Assembly (NCBI RefSeq): GCF_031453675.1
Contig: NZ_JAVIZX010000001.1
Location: 744,001-808,000, forward strand
Direction of reading: 5' to 3'
Length of the DNA: 64,000 nt
DNA from: Paracidovorax wautersii
GTDB taxonomy: Bacteria > Pseudomonadota > Gammaproteobacteria > Burkholderiales > Burkholderiaceae_C
In this document: positions 10,082 through 18,670 of the stretch, piece after piece
Layout: the number at the start of each line of letters is the position of its first letter
Position numbering within the stretch: the stretch's first letter is position 1
The notes under the pieces: generated by a model
What the model saw: only the letters and a program-made list of their open reading frames with translations
Database searches by the model: none
Told to the model about the DNA's origin: nothing
Made by a program: the position numbers and the translations under genes

Positions 10082-10579
10082 CTAGTCCGCAGCCAGGGGG
10101 CCGCTGAGGAGCGCCATGAGCCGCTCATCCACGTAGTGCCCGTCGCCTGCGCGCCGGTAGAAGCCACGCAGCGTGCCCTCGTGCACGAACCCCAGCTTTT
10201 CGTAGAACCGGATGGCCTGGGGGTTGTCGGCCTCGGCACACAGTTCGATGCGCAGCACGCCCATCGCCTGCAGGTCGCGAACGGCGCCCAGAACCATCTC
10301 GCGCGCCACGCCCTGCCCGTGCCAGTGCGGATCCACGGCCAGGGTGCCCAGGCTCGCCACATGCTGCGCGCGGCCGGGATAGCGGGTGGTCTTGTAGAAG
10401 CCGGCCAGGCGGCCGTCCCGCTCGTAGACGTAGAAGCTGCCGCTGGCGCACAGCGCCTCGAAGAGCGGCCCGAACTCGGCCAGCGGCATGGGGTCGTAGC
10501 CCAGGAAGGGGATGACGCGCTCATGCATGTAGAGCGCGTACACGGCGGAAAGGTCGGAGGGGTTTGCAAGCCTGCGCAT
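10082..10579 (-). CDS. GNAT-family N-acetyltransferase
   Basis: This 165-residue protein has the GNAT fold: the acetyl-CoA-binding motif A reads LGTLAVDPHWHGQGVAREMV (Q/R-x-x-G-x-G/A form), and motif B reads NPQAIRFYEKLGFVHEGTLRGF. The latter is typical of Rim/PhnO-like enzymes that acetylate amines or protein N-termini. The start at 10579 (MRRLANPSDLSAVYAL) places the first strand and helix correctly. The substrate is not predictable. It is upstream of htpG on the same strand, but the heat-shock promoter lies between them. Confidence 0.85.
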   Translation of the reverse strand: MRRLANPSDLSAVYALYMHERVIPFLGYDPMPLAEFGPLFEALCASGSFYVYERDGRLAGFYKTTRYPGRAQHVASLGTLAVDPHWHGQGVAREMVLGAVRDLQAMGVLRIELCAEADNPQAIRFYEKLGFVHEGTLRGFYRRAGDGHYVDERLMALLSGPLAAD

Positions 10580-10777
10580 GGGGAGTCTCGGTTCTTGGGG
10601 CGGGGAGCCCGCCTGTGGGACGGCCGGCTGACCGACGATAGCAGGGGCCGTCACACCCCCTCCCCGCCGCGCCCCCTCCCCGTCACACGCCCCGCCACCG
10701 CACACACCCTGCGCCGCCACCGCAGGATCGGCGAAGATCTCCCGCCGAGCGGCCGGGCGCCGGGTGCCCTGGCATTC

Positions 10778-10797
10778 CCGTGCGGTACGCCGCACGG
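10778..10797. promoter_or_regulatory. Inverted repeat in the GNAT/SDR divergent gap
   Basis: CCGTGCGG-TACG-CCGCACGG is a perfect 8-bp inverted repeat in the 299-bp gap between the divergent GNAT and SDR genes, 81 bp before the SDR start. It could bind a regulator or be a chance GC hairpin. The rest of the gap is C-rich and shows nothing else. Confidence 0.3.
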
Positions 10798-10878
10798 CCT
10801 CAGCGGTCGGGCTGCCACCTAGACGGCACATTCCCGTCCTTTTCCCGCTTTTTTAGTTTCAAGCAAGGCACCACCACC

Positions 10879-11640
10879 ATGCGTCTATCGGATCAATGGG
10901 TTCTCGTCACGGGCGGCGCCCGGGGCCTCGGCGAGGCCATCACCCGGGCCCTCGCACGCGAAGGGGCGGGCGTGGTCATCAATTACCACCGCAGCGCCGC
11001 GGCCGCACAGGCGCTGGCCGAAGCACTCGGCCCGCGCGCCCTGGCCCTGCAGGCCGACGTGACCGATGCCGACGCCGTGCGGCGCCTGTTCGCCCAGGCG
11101 CAGGAGCGCACCGGCCAGGCCATCACCGGCGTGGTCAACAACGCGCTGGCGGACTTCCGCTTCGACGGCGACGCCCGGCCGCCGCTGGCCGACATGCCTT
11201 GGCAGCGCATGGCCCAGCAGTTCGAGGGGGCCGTGAAGGGCGCGCTCAACACCATGCAGGCCGCCCTGCCCGGCATGCGGGCGCAAAGGTTCGGCCGCGT
11301 GGTGAACGTGGGCACCAACCTGTTCCAGAACCCGGTGGTGCCGTACCACGACTACACGGCGTCGAAGGCCGCGCTGCTGGCGCTCACGCGCACGGCGGCG
11401 AACGACCTGGGGCCGGACGGCATCACGGTGAACATGGTCTCCGGCGGGCTCTTGCGCACCACCGACGCCAGCAGCGCCACGCCCGAGGCGGTGTTCGACC
11501 TGATCGCCGGCCTCACGCCGCTGCGCCACGTCACCACGCCCGCGGAGTTCGCCGACGCGGTGCTGTTCTTCCTCTCGCCCTGGGCGCGCGCCGTGACGGG
11601 GCAGAACCTGGTGGTGGACGGGGGGCTGGTGAAGGGCTGA
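10879..11640 (+). CDS. 3-oxoacyl-ACP reductase-like SDR oxidoreductase
   Basis: This 253-residue protein is a classical short-chain dehydrogenase. The NAD(P)-binding motif TGGARGLG lies near residue 12, and INYHRS after strand 2 suggests NADPH use. The catalytic YTASK is present (Tyr about residue 158). The residue 13 before this Tyr is Thr (NVGTNLF) rather than the usual Ser. I recall the segment TNLFQNPVVPYHDYT and the ending VTGQNLVVDGGLVKG as typical of a FabG-like subfamily, so Thr is probably normal there. The reaction is a ketone/alcohol interconversion, but the substrate is unknown. It converges on the TonB receptor gene with a 22-bp gap. Confidence 0.85.
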   Translation: MRLSDQWVLVTGGARGLGEAITRALAREGAGVVINYHRSAAAAQALAEALGPRALALQADVTDADAVRRLFAQAQERTGQAITGVVNNALADFRFDGDARPPLADMPWQRMAQQFEGAVKGALNTMQAALPGMRAQRFGRVVNVGTNLFQNPVVPYHDYTASKAALLALTRTAANDLGPDGITVNMVSGGLLRTTDASSATPEAVFDLIAGLTPLRHVTTPAEFADAVLFFLSPWARAVTGQNLVVDGGLVKG

Positions 11641-11662
11641 TCGCCGCCAGCCGCCCTCACGC

Positions 11663-14083
11663 TTACCAGTAGTACTTGAAGCTCACGTTGGCCTCGCGGT
11701 CCACGCCGCGAAAGATGCCTGCGTAGTAGGTCTTGTTGAACAGGTTGTTGATGGTCAGCGCGATGCGATATTTGGGCACTTCGTAGGCCAACGACAGATC
11801 GGCCACGGTGACGGCGTCGTTGACGTTCAGGCTGCCGTTGGCGGCCACGTTGTAGGGAGAGCGGCCCTTATAACGCACCCCACCGGCCACCATCACGCCC
11901 GGCAAGGCGCGTGGGCGGTAGTCCAGCCACACGTTGGCCATATGGCGGGTGGTCTGCATGGTCTGGCGGCCCACTTCGGCGGGGCGGGTGCTTTGTGTGG
12001 TGCGCGGGTCCAGCCAGGTGTAGCTGGCCAGGCTGCTCAGCTCGCGCGTCAGGCCCACCCGGGCGTCCAGCTCCACGCCCGTCGACCGCACTTCGCCTGT
12101 CTGGACGCTGAAGCGTGGGCGGTCCGGGTCCTGCGTGATGACGTTGGTCTGGCGCAGGTCAAAGACCGAGGCGGTGATCAGCGTGCTGCTGCCTGGGGGC
12201 TGGTACTTCACCCCCACCTCGTACTGCTTGCCACGGCGCGGCTGGAAGGCGCTGCCATCGTAGGCCAGGCCCGTCGTGGGATCGAACGAGGTGGCGTAGC
12301 TCGCGTACGGCGCCCAGCCGCTGTCGAACTGGTAGAGCACGCCGGCAGTGCCGGTGGTCGCGCTGTCGCTCATGCGCGGCTGGGTGGTGCTGTTCTGGGT
12401 GGTGCGGGCCGTGTCGTGGCGCAGGCTCAGGTTGGCGATCCAGCCGTTCCACTGCAACTGGTTGAGCGTGTAGATGCCGGTCTGGCGCAGGTCGGAGTTG
12501 CTGTCCTCCAGTTCCGGCACGGCAATGGACTGGCCGTAGCGCGGCGCGTCCAGGTCCAGGTTGGGCACATCCCAGCCAAACCCCAGGCCGCCGCGTTCCT
12601 TGTACTTGTTGTGGTCCAGGCCAAGCGCCAGGCGGTGCTGCACCTCGCCCCAGCGCAGGTCCTTCTGCGCCCGGTTGTCGATGGCCAGCGTCGTGCCCTT
12701 GGTGAGCTGCGCCAGGTTGGCGCGCGAGACGTTGTGGCCGTCCTCCAGCACATCCATGGCATAGATGTGGCGGTAGTCGATGTCGATCTTGGAGTAGCGC
12801 AGGTTCTGCATCAGTTGCCAGCCGCTGTCGGTCTGGTGCTTGAACTCGTAGCCCAGCGATTGGGTGTCGCGGTCGAAGCGGTCGAAGGCCGGGTCACCCG
12901 CCGTCAGCTTGGGGGAGACGTTCTTGATCTGCGGATAGGTGAACAGGCTCGGCCACCAGGACTTGGGCGTGCCGCGCTCGCGCGAGTAGGTGCCCAGCAC
13001 GGTGAGCTGGGTCTGGCCCGAGAGGTTCCAGCGTAGCGAAGGCGCGATCGAGATGCGGTCGTCGCGCGAGCCTACGGTGCGGCCATCGCTGTCGCGCCCC
13101 TTGAGGTTCAGGCGGTACAGCACATCGCCGTTCTCGCTCAGCGCCCCGCCCAGGTCGGCCGTGAGCTGGGCGCGCTGGTAGCGGCCGTACGAAATGCCAA
13201 CGCTGTTGACATGATCGGCCTCGGGCTTTTTGGACACCACGTTGATCACGCCGCCGGGCCGTCCCTGGCCGAAGAGCACGGAGGCCGGGCCCTTGACGAC
13301 CTCGATGCTGTCGAGCTCGTCGATCTCGTCGTTCCACGATCCGTAGGTGCCGGCCGAGAACTGGCGCAGCCCGTCCTTGTAGTAGGAGCTGCCGTCGCTG
13401 AAGCCGCGGATGATGGCCCCGGTCATGCGCAGGTCGGCGCCCGTGACCTCGGTGGACACGCCGGCCGTGTACGACAGCGCCTGCTCGATGCTCTTGGGGG
13501 CCTGCGTCTTGATCTGCTCCTGGCTGACGATGGAGATGGAACGCGGCGTCTCCATCAGCGTGCTCCCCAGCTTGGTGGCAGTGGCGCGGCTGACCGCATA
13601 GCCTTTCACGGGGCCTTCGCCACCCGCTGGCTCGGCCTGCGCAGTCACCGTGACGGGCGCGAGCGTGGCGATGCCGCTCGGGCCGGCCTGAGCCACGCGC
13701 CGCAGCGCCCAGCCGCCGTTGCCCTGGCGCACGGCCTGCCATTCGGTGCCGGCCAGCAGCGCGCCGAAGGCGCCGTCCACCGTGTAGCTGCCGCTCAGGC
13801 CGCGGCTGATCTGGCCCACCGTCTGCTCCGGCGTGAAGGTGAGCGCCACGCCCGCCTGGGCGGCGGCGCTGCGCAGGGCCGCGTCCAGCGGGCCCGAGGG
13901 AATGTCGTAGCTGTGCTGCTGCCCCGTCTGGGCATGGGCGGCAGTGCCTGCCATCGACAGAGCGGTGGCAGCGCCCGCGGCCAGCGTCCATTGCACGGCA
14001 CGGGCCAATGCGCGGTGGCGGGCCGCCGGCAGGGCGGACGAAGCGAAACGGCGGGCGGGCCGCGGGCGGTGGTGCGTAGGCAT
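11663..14083 (-). CDS. TonB-dependent siderophore receptor with N-terminal signalling (STN) domain
   Basis: This 806-residue outer-membrane receptor imports a ferric siderophore using TonB energy. It has a basic N-terminus and signal peptide ending TAAHAQ. A secretin/TonB short N-terminal domain follows (about residues 45-105, SYDIPSGPLDAALRSAAAQAG). Next come the plug (SRATATKLGSTLMETPRSISIVS to VLFGQGRPGGVINVVSKKP) and a 22-strand-type barrel ending in SFKYYW. The STN domain is the hallmark of receptors that signal to a FecR/FecI pair, which lies directly upstream on the same strand. The start at 14083 has a good ribosome site (AAGGAA); a longer start at 14134 is possible. The siderophore, probably hydroxamate or FpvA/FoxA-like, cannot be named. 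Confidence 0.92.
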   Translation of the reverse strand: MPTHHRPRPARRFASSALPAARHRALARAVQWTLAAGAATALSMAGTAAHAQTGQQHSYDIPSGPLDAALRSAAAQAGVALTFTPEQTVGQISRGLSGSYTVDGAFGALLAGTEWQAVRQGNGGWALRRVAQAGPSGIATLAPVTVTAQAEPAGGEGPVKGYAVSRATATKLGSTLMETPRSISIVSQEQIKTQAPKSIEQALSYTAGVSTEVTGADLRMTGAIIRGFSDGSSYYKDGLRQFSAGTYGSWNDEIDELDSIEVVKGPASVLFGQGRPGGVINVVSKKPEADHVNSVGISYGRYQRAQLTADLGGALSENGDVLYRLNLKGRDSDGRTVGSRDDRISIAPSLRWNLSGQTQLTVLGTYSRERGTPKSWWPSLFTYPQIKNVSPKLTAGDPAFDRFDRDTQSLGYEFKHQTDSGWQLMQNLRYSKIDIDYRHIYAMDVLEDGHNVSRANLAQLTKGTTLAIDNRAQKDLRWGEVQHRLALGLDHNKYKERGGLGFGWDVPNLDLDAPRYGQSIAVPELEDSNSDLRQTGIYTLNQLQWNGWIANLSLRHDTARTTQNSTTQPRMSDSATTGTAGVLYQFDSGWAPYASYATSFDPTTGLAYDGSAFQPRRGKQYEVGVKYQPPGSSTLITASVFDLRQTNVITQDPDRPRFSVQTGEVRSTGVELDARVGLTRELSSLASYTWLDPRTTQSTRPAEVGRQTMQTTRHMANVWLDYRPRALPGVMVAGGVRYKGRSPYNVAANGSLNVNDAVTVADLSLAYEVPKYRIALTINNLFNKTYYAGIFRGVDREANVSFKYYW

Positions 14084-14194
14084 GGTGTGCGGGTTTCCTT
14101 GAATCCGGTGCGTTGAACAAAGCTCTCGGAACAAGGACGCGCGGCGCGCGCGATCGGGTCACCCTGGGGCGGAATTTTTCGCCTTCGCTACGCT

Positions 14195-14242
14195 ATCGAT
14201 AGCTGCCTGCGCTTATTTCATAGGCGCTTGATGCCAAAAACG
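14195..14242. repeat. Dispersed repeat, family 1, between fecR and the receptor
   Basis: ATCGATAGCTGCCTGCGCTT followed by ATAGGCGCTTGATGCCAAAA matches the family core. It lies in the 181-bp gap between the fecR-like gene and the receptor, so any readthrough transcript carries this structure. Confidence 0.65.
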
Positions 14243-14264
14243 CTCCAGGAAAGTTTCTGCGACA

Positions 14265-15362
14265 TCAAGGCCCGCGGGGCTCCGCCGCCGCCGCCTCCAC
14301 CACCACCCACCAGCGCGTGCGCCAGCGCACTTGCACGGGCAGCGAATTGGGCAGCATGGCCAGCACGGCATCGGTGTCGGCGGGCTCGCCGGGCGCGTCG
14401 GCCCCATCCAAGGGGAACACGCCGGAAAAGCGCAGGCCCGCCACCTCGGGCGCGGCGCGCAGCCAGCCCGGGCGGTAGCGGCCCAGCTCGGCCAGGAAGT
14501 CGTCGAGCCGCTGGTTGCCCACCCACAGTTGGCCGCGGCTCCAGGCGGCCTCGCGCTCGCCGGCCACGGTCGGCGCCAGCGCGCGCGTACGCTCGAAGGC
14601 CGCGGCCTGGCCGGCGTCCAGGCGCAGCGGCGCGGCGCCCGGGGCCGCACTGGCGGGGCGGATTTCCACCGCGCCCTCGAACACGGCCACGCGCGTCCAC
14701 GCATCGTCCTGGCGCACGGAAAAGCGCGTGCCCAGCGCGCGCACGCGGCCTTCGGCCGTCTCGACGACGAAGGGGCGCGCGCCCCACTCGCCCGCCGGGT
14801 GGCCGGTGGTGAACAGCGCCTCGCCGTGCAGCAGCCGCACGCGGCGCTCGGCACCGCTCCAGTGCAGGGCGACGGCGCTGCGCGTGCCCAGCAGCAGTTC
14901 GGTGCCGTCGGGCAGGGTGTGGCGGCGGCGTTCGCCGGTGCCGGTGGCGTAGTCGGCCGCCAGTTGCTGCCACTGCGGCGTGCGCGTGGCCAGCCAGCCG
15001 GCGCCGGCCGCCGTGCCCACGCCGGCGATCACGCCCAGCAGGCGGCGACGCGCAGCCACGGGGCGCGAGCCGTGCAGCGGCGACAGGCTGCGGTAGGCCG
15101 CGCCGCCGGCATTCAGGCCGGGCAGCGCGCCGGTGACGGTCTGCAGGTGCTGCCACGCGCGGGCGTGGTCGGCGTGGGCGTCGTGCCATTGGCGCCAGCG
15201 GGCCTGGTCGGCGGCCGTGGCCTCGCCGGAGCGCAGCAGCGTGAACCAGTCGGCGGCGGCGCCAGCCACGGCCGCGTCCAATGGCTGGCCGCCCGCGCGA
15301 AGCTGCCTGACCGCGCCCGGCGCGGGCACGGTCAGGCGTGGAAGGGAGGTTCGGGAGGGCAT
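14265..15362 (-). CDS. fecR: FecR-family anti-sigma/signal transducer
   Basis: FecR proteins sit in the inner membrane, sense an occupied TonB receptor through its STN domain, and control the cognate ECF sigma factor. This 365-residue protein shows the N-terminal cytoplasmic DUF4880-type segment (DAAVAGAAADWFTLL and RWRQWHDAHADHARAW), then one transmembrane segment (about residues 107-125, LLGVIAGVGTAAGAGWLA). The periplasmic FecR domain follows (RRHTLPDGTELLLGTRSAV, VETAEGRVRALGTRFSVR, VAVFEGAVEI). It is 13 bp downstream of fecI on the same strand, the standard arrangement. Confidence 0.92.
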   Translation of the reverse strand: MPSRTSLPRLTVPAPGAVRQLRAGGQPLDAAVAGAAADWFTLLRSGEATAADQARWRQWHDAHADHARAWQHLQTVTGALPGLNAGGAAYRSLSPLHGSRPVAARRRLLGVIAGVGTAAGAGWLATRTPQWQQLAADYATGTGERRRHTLPDGTELLLGTRSAVALHWSGAERRVRLLHGEALFTTGHPAGEWGARPFVVETAEGRVRALGTRFSVRQDDAWTRVAVFEGAVEIRPASAAPGAAPLRLDAGQAAAFERTRALAPTVAGEREAAWSRGQLWVGNQRLDDFLAELGRYRPGWLRAAPEVAGLRFSGVFPLDGADAPGEPADTDAVLAMLPNSLPVQVRWRTRWWVVVEAAAAEPRGP

Positions 15363-15375
15363 GGCGGCCTGCTGT

Positions 15376-15885
15376 TCAGAACATCAAGAGGAAGCACTGA
15401 CGGTGCGCTTGCGCGAGGTAGCGCTTCACCGAGGTCATCGATACGCCCAGCCGCTCGGCGATGGCGGCATAGGTCAGGCCTTCCAGGTGCGCCAGCAGAA
15501 AGGCCTCGCGCGCCCGGGGCGCCAGGGCGTCCAGCACCTGGTCCACCGCCTGCAGGGATTCGAGGGCGATCAGGCGCTCTTCGGGCGACGGGGCCAGGCC
15601 GTCCGGCATCAGCGCCAGCGCGTCGAGGTAGGCGCGCTCCAGCACGCGCCGCCGGTAGTGGCGGATGACGAGGTGCTTGGCGATGGTGGACAGGAATGGC
15701 CGCGGCTGCTCGATGCGTGCCGCCATGCCGGAGGCAATGACGTTGACGAAGGTGTCGTGCGCGATGTCCGACGCCTCGAACGCATTGCCCAGCTTGCCGC
15801 GCAGCCAGGCCTGCAGCCAGCCGTGGTGCTCGACGTACAGGGTGTGGACGGGATCGGCCGGAGCGGCAGGCGAAGAGGCGGTCAC
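15376..15885 (-). CDS. fecI: ECF sigma factor, FecI type
   Basis: This 169-residue extracytoplasmic-function sigma factor has region 2 (YVEHHGWLQAWLRGKLGN, DIAHDTFVNVI, PRPFLSTIAKHLVIRHYRRR) and region 4 with its helix-turn-helix (LTYAAIAERLGVSMTSVKRYL). The sequence LSTIAKHLVIRHYRRR and the ending AHRQCF are characteristic of FecI/FpvI/PupI-like iron-starvation sigma factors. It should direct transcription of the downstream TonB receptor gene. A Fur-box-like site lies 36 bp before its start, so iron should repress it. Confidence 0.93.
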   Translation of the reverse strand: MTASSPAAPADPVHTLYVEHHGWLQAWLRGKLGNAFEASDIAHDTFVNVIASGMAARIEQPRPFLSTIAKHLVIRHYRRRVLERAYLDALALMPDGLAPSPEERLIALESLQAVDQVLDALAPRAREAFLLAHLEGLTYAAIAERLGVSMTSVKRYLAQAHRQCFLLMF

Positions 15886-15920
15886 GGGGAACAGGTTGCG
15901 GCCACGCCGCGCGTCAACTT

Positions 15921-15939
15921 GAGAATGGTTCGCATTCTA
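15921..15939. promoter_or_regulatory. Fur box-like palindrome upstream of fecI
   Basis: GAGAATGGTTCGCATTCTA matches the 19-bp Fur palindrome layout (GAATG-x5-CATTC core). It lies 36 bp before fecI and 68 bp before the divergent histidine kinase. Repression of fecI by Fur-iron is established for such loci; control of the kinase is only possible. Confidence 0.7.
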
Positions 15940-16006
15940 CGTGCCACCCTGCGGCACCGGGCAGAACCACGCTACGGCGGCGATGGCCCGATGTACATTC
16001 GCTCAC

Positions 16007-18544
16007 ATGAACGATCGCGTGCCCCGCCCCGGCCCTGGCGGCCTCTCCGCCACCGCGCCGCATTTCCTGCCCGACGGCACGCCCACGCACCCGTTGCTGA
16101 GCGGGACGGACTGGGCCCACTCTTCGCTTGGCGATCCCGCCGCTTGGCCGCGGCCGTTGCGGGCGGCGGTGTCCCAGGTGATGGACTCGGTGGCGCCGAT
16201 GTGGCTGGCCTGGGGGCCGCGCCTGGGCATGGTCTACAACGGGCCCTACGCGGACATGCTGGGCGGCAAGCATCCCCGGGCCATGGGCGCGCCGCTGGAC
16301 GCCGTCTGGGCCGAGGTCTGGCCGGACGTGGGCGAGCTGGTGGCCACGACCCTGGCGGGCCAGGCGTTGTACCGCGAGGACCTGCCGCTGGTGGTGAACC
16401 GGCGCGGCCACGACGAACCCGCCTGGTTCAGCTTTTCCTACACGCCGCTGCGCGACGAGGACGGGCGCGTGCAAGGCGTGCTCTGCACCGTCTGGGAAAC
16501 CACCGACAAGATGCTGGCCCAGCGCCAGCTGGCCGAGAGCGAGTCGCGCCTGAAGGCGCTGACGCTGGCCACTGCCAATGCCGTCTACCGCATGAACGCC
16601 GACTGGAGCCGCCTGCTCGAGGTCAACGGCCAGGGCTTTGTGGCCGACACCGCGGAGCCGACCGCCCACTGGGTGGAAGAGTACGTGGCGCCCGAGGACC
16701 GCGACCGCGTGCGCGCGGCCATCGCCGAGGCCATGGCGACGCGCGGCCTGCTGGAGCTGGAACACCGCGTGTACCGCGTGGACGGCAGCATCGGCTGGGT
16801 CCTGTCGCGCGCCATGCCGCTGCTGGATGCGCAGGGCGAGGTGACGGAGTGGTTCGGCACGGCCACCGACCTGACCGCCCGCAAGGCCACCGAGCTGGCG
16901 CTGTACGAGAGCGAACGCCAGCTGCGCACGCTGTTCGAGACCATCGACGAGGGTTTTTGCGTGATCGAGTTCCTCGACGGGCCGCACGGTCCGCTGAGCG
17001 ATTACGTGCACGTCTCGGCCAACCCGGCCTACCAGGCCAACGCCGGCATCGCCAACGTGGTGGGCCAGCGCGTGCGCGACATGGTGCCCCAGGAAGCCGA
17101 CGCGTGGGTGGAGATCTACCGCAAGGTGCTGGTCACGGGCGAGCCGGTGCGCTTCGAGCGCGAACTGGTCAAGACCGGCCGCTACCTGGAGCTGGCGGCC
17201 TTCCGCGTGGAGCCCGTGGAGCGCCGCCAGGTGGCCGTGCTGTTCCAGGACGTGACGCAGCGCCACCGCGCCGAGCGCGCGCTGCGCGAGCTGAACAACG
17301 AGCTGGAGCAGCGCGTGGCCAGCGAGGTGGCCGAGCGGCTCAAGACCGAGGAGGCCCTGCGCCAGGCCCAGAAGATGGAGGCCGTGGGCCAGCTCACCGG
17401 CGGCATCGCGCACGACTTCAACAACATGCTGGCGGTGGTGCTGGGCTCGCTGGAGCTGCTGGACCGCCGCTTCGCCGCCGGCGAGCCGCGCGCCAAGCGC
17501 TACATCGACGCGGCCCGCGACGGCGCCCGGCGCGCCGCGCAACTCACGCAGCGGCTGCTCGCCTTCTCGCGACGGCAGCCGCTCAGCCCGGTGCCGCTGG
17601 ATGCCAACCAGCTCGTCGCCGGCATGTCGGACATGCTGCGCCACTCGCTGGGCGGCGCGATCCGGCTGGAGACGGTGCTCGCCGGCGGCCTGTGGCGCAT
17701 CCATGCCGACCGCAACCAGCTGGAGAGCGTCATCCTCAACCTGGCCGTCAACGGCCGAGACGCCATGGGCGATCTGGCCGATGGCGGCGGGCGCCTGACC
17801 ATCGAGACCGCCAACGCCCACCTGGACGAGCGCTACGCCGCGGAGCACCTGGGCGTGGCGCCCGGCCAGTACGTGCTGATCGCTGTGAGCGACACCGGCG
17901 CCGGCATGCCGCCCGAGGTGATCGCCAAGGCCTTCGATCCCTTCTTCACCACCAAGGAGGTGGGCAAGGGCACGGGGCTGGGCCTGAGCCAGGTGTATGG
18001 CTTCATCAAGCAGTCGAGCGGGCACGTCAAGATCTACTCCGAAGTGGGCGCAGGCACGACCGTGAAGGTGTACCTGCCGCGGCGGGTGGACCCGGCCCTC
18101 GAAGAAGAGGCCGCGGCCGGCGGCGACGCGGCGCTGCCGCGCGGCGATGCGCAGGAGTGGGTGCTGGTCGTGGAGGACGAGCCGGCCGTGCGGCAGCTGT
18201 CCGTGGATGCGCTCGGCCTGCTCGGCTACCGCGTGCTGGAGGCCGACGGCGCCGCGGCCGCACTGAAGCTCATCGACGCGCATCCGGAGATCGCCCTGCT
18301 CTTCACCGACGTGGTCATGCCCGACGTGAACGGCCGCAAGCTGGCCGAAGAGGCACTGCGCCGCCGCCCGCAGCTCAAGGTGCTGTTCACCACCGGCTAC
18401 ACGCGCAATGCCGTGGTGCACAACGGCGTGCTGGACGCCGGCGTGCGCCTGATCGGCAAGCCCTACACGCTGGAAGACCTGGCGGTGCGGGTGCGCGAGG
18501 CGCTGGACGCGCCCCACACCGGGCTCCAACCTGCGGGCAGCTGA
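16007..18544 (+). CDS. PAS-domain hybrid sensor histidine kinase with receiver
   Basis: This 845-residue protein has no obvious transmembrane segment and is probably cytoplasmic. Three PAS-like regions (about residues 25-170, 180-300, 305-425) are followed by a coiled linker ([18 protein letters not shown]). The HisKA box has phospho-acceptor His469 in [16 protein letters not shown], and the HATPase domain shows [35 protein letters not shown]. The receiver domain has Asp768 ([10 protein letters not shown]) and conserved Thr/Lys ([14 protein letters not shown]). The DFNN motif and C-terminal receiver mark a common hybrid class that often lacks a dedicated neighbouring regulator; none is present here. 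Its ligand is unknown. It shares the upstream region with fecI. Confidence 0.9.
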   Translation: MNDRVPRPGPGGLSATAPHFLPDGTPTHPLLSGTDWAHSSLGDPAAWPRPLRAAVSQVMDSVAPMWLAWGPRLGMVYNGPYADMLGGKHPRAMGAPLDAVWAEVWPDVGELVATTLAGQALYREDLPLVVNRRGHDEPAWFSFSYTPLRDEDGRVQGVLCTVWETTDKMLAQRQLAESESRLKALTLATANAVYRMNADWSRLLEVNGQGFVADTAEPTAHWVEEYVAPEDRDRVRAAIAEAMATRGLLELEHRVYRVDGSIGWVLSRAMPLLDAQGEVTEWFGTATDLTARKATELALYESERQLRTLFETIDEGFCVIEFLDGPHGPLSDYVHVSANPAYQANAGIANVVGQRVRDMVPQEADAWVEIYRKVLVTGEPVRFERELVKTGRYLELAAFRVEPVERRQVAVLFQDVTQRHRAERALRELNNELEQRVASEVAERLKTEEALRQAQKMEAVGQLTGGIAHDFNNMLAVVLGSLELLDRRFAAGEPRAKRYIDAARDGARRAAQLTQRLLAFSRRQPLSPVPLDANQLVAGMSDMLRHSLGGAIRLETVLAGGLWRIHADRNQLESVILNLAVNGRDAMGDLADGGGRLTIETANAHLDERYAAEHLGVAPGQYVLIAVSDTGAGMPPEVIAKAFDPFFTTKEVGKGTGLGLSQVYGFIKQSSGHVKIYSEVGAGTTVKVYLPRRVDPALEEEAAAGGDAALPRGDAQEWVLVVEDEPAVRQLSVDALGLLGYRVLEADGAAAALKLIDAHPEIALLFTDVVMPDVNGRKLAEEALRRRPQLKVLFTTGYTRNAVVHNGVLDAGVRLIGKPYTLEDLAVRVREALDAPHTGLQPAGS

Positions 18545-18573
18545 CCGGAGCGCTGCGCAACGGCGGACCGCCT

Positions 18574-18668
18574 CAAAATTGATAGCTGCTTGCGCTTATT
18601 TTCTAAGGGATTCAATATCAAACGATGCTGAAGTCCTTTGCCAGCAAGCGCAAGTCGCTCCTCTTTTT
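18574..18668. repeat. Dispersed repeat, family 1 (extended copy), between convergent genes
   Basis: AATTGATAGCTGCTTGCGCTT begins the copy, and a later arm reads AAGCGCAAGTCGCTCCTCTTTTT. The second arm resembles the arm at 48118-48138. The copy fills the gap between the histidine kinase and the pseudouridine synthase and may act as a bidirectional terminator. Confidence 0.6.
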
Positions 18669-18670
18669 GA

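Noticed and set aside
11290-11355. Thr in place of the catalytic Ser in the SDR enzyme at 10879 as a sign of inactivity
   Set aside because: I recall the same TNLFQNPVVPYHDYT segment in related FabG-like proteins, so it appears to be a subfamily feature, and Thr can take the role.
15133-18582. Plus-strand frame of about 1150 codons over fecI and the kinase
   Set aside because: It is a shadow of the histidine kinase frame and antisense to fecI/fecR.
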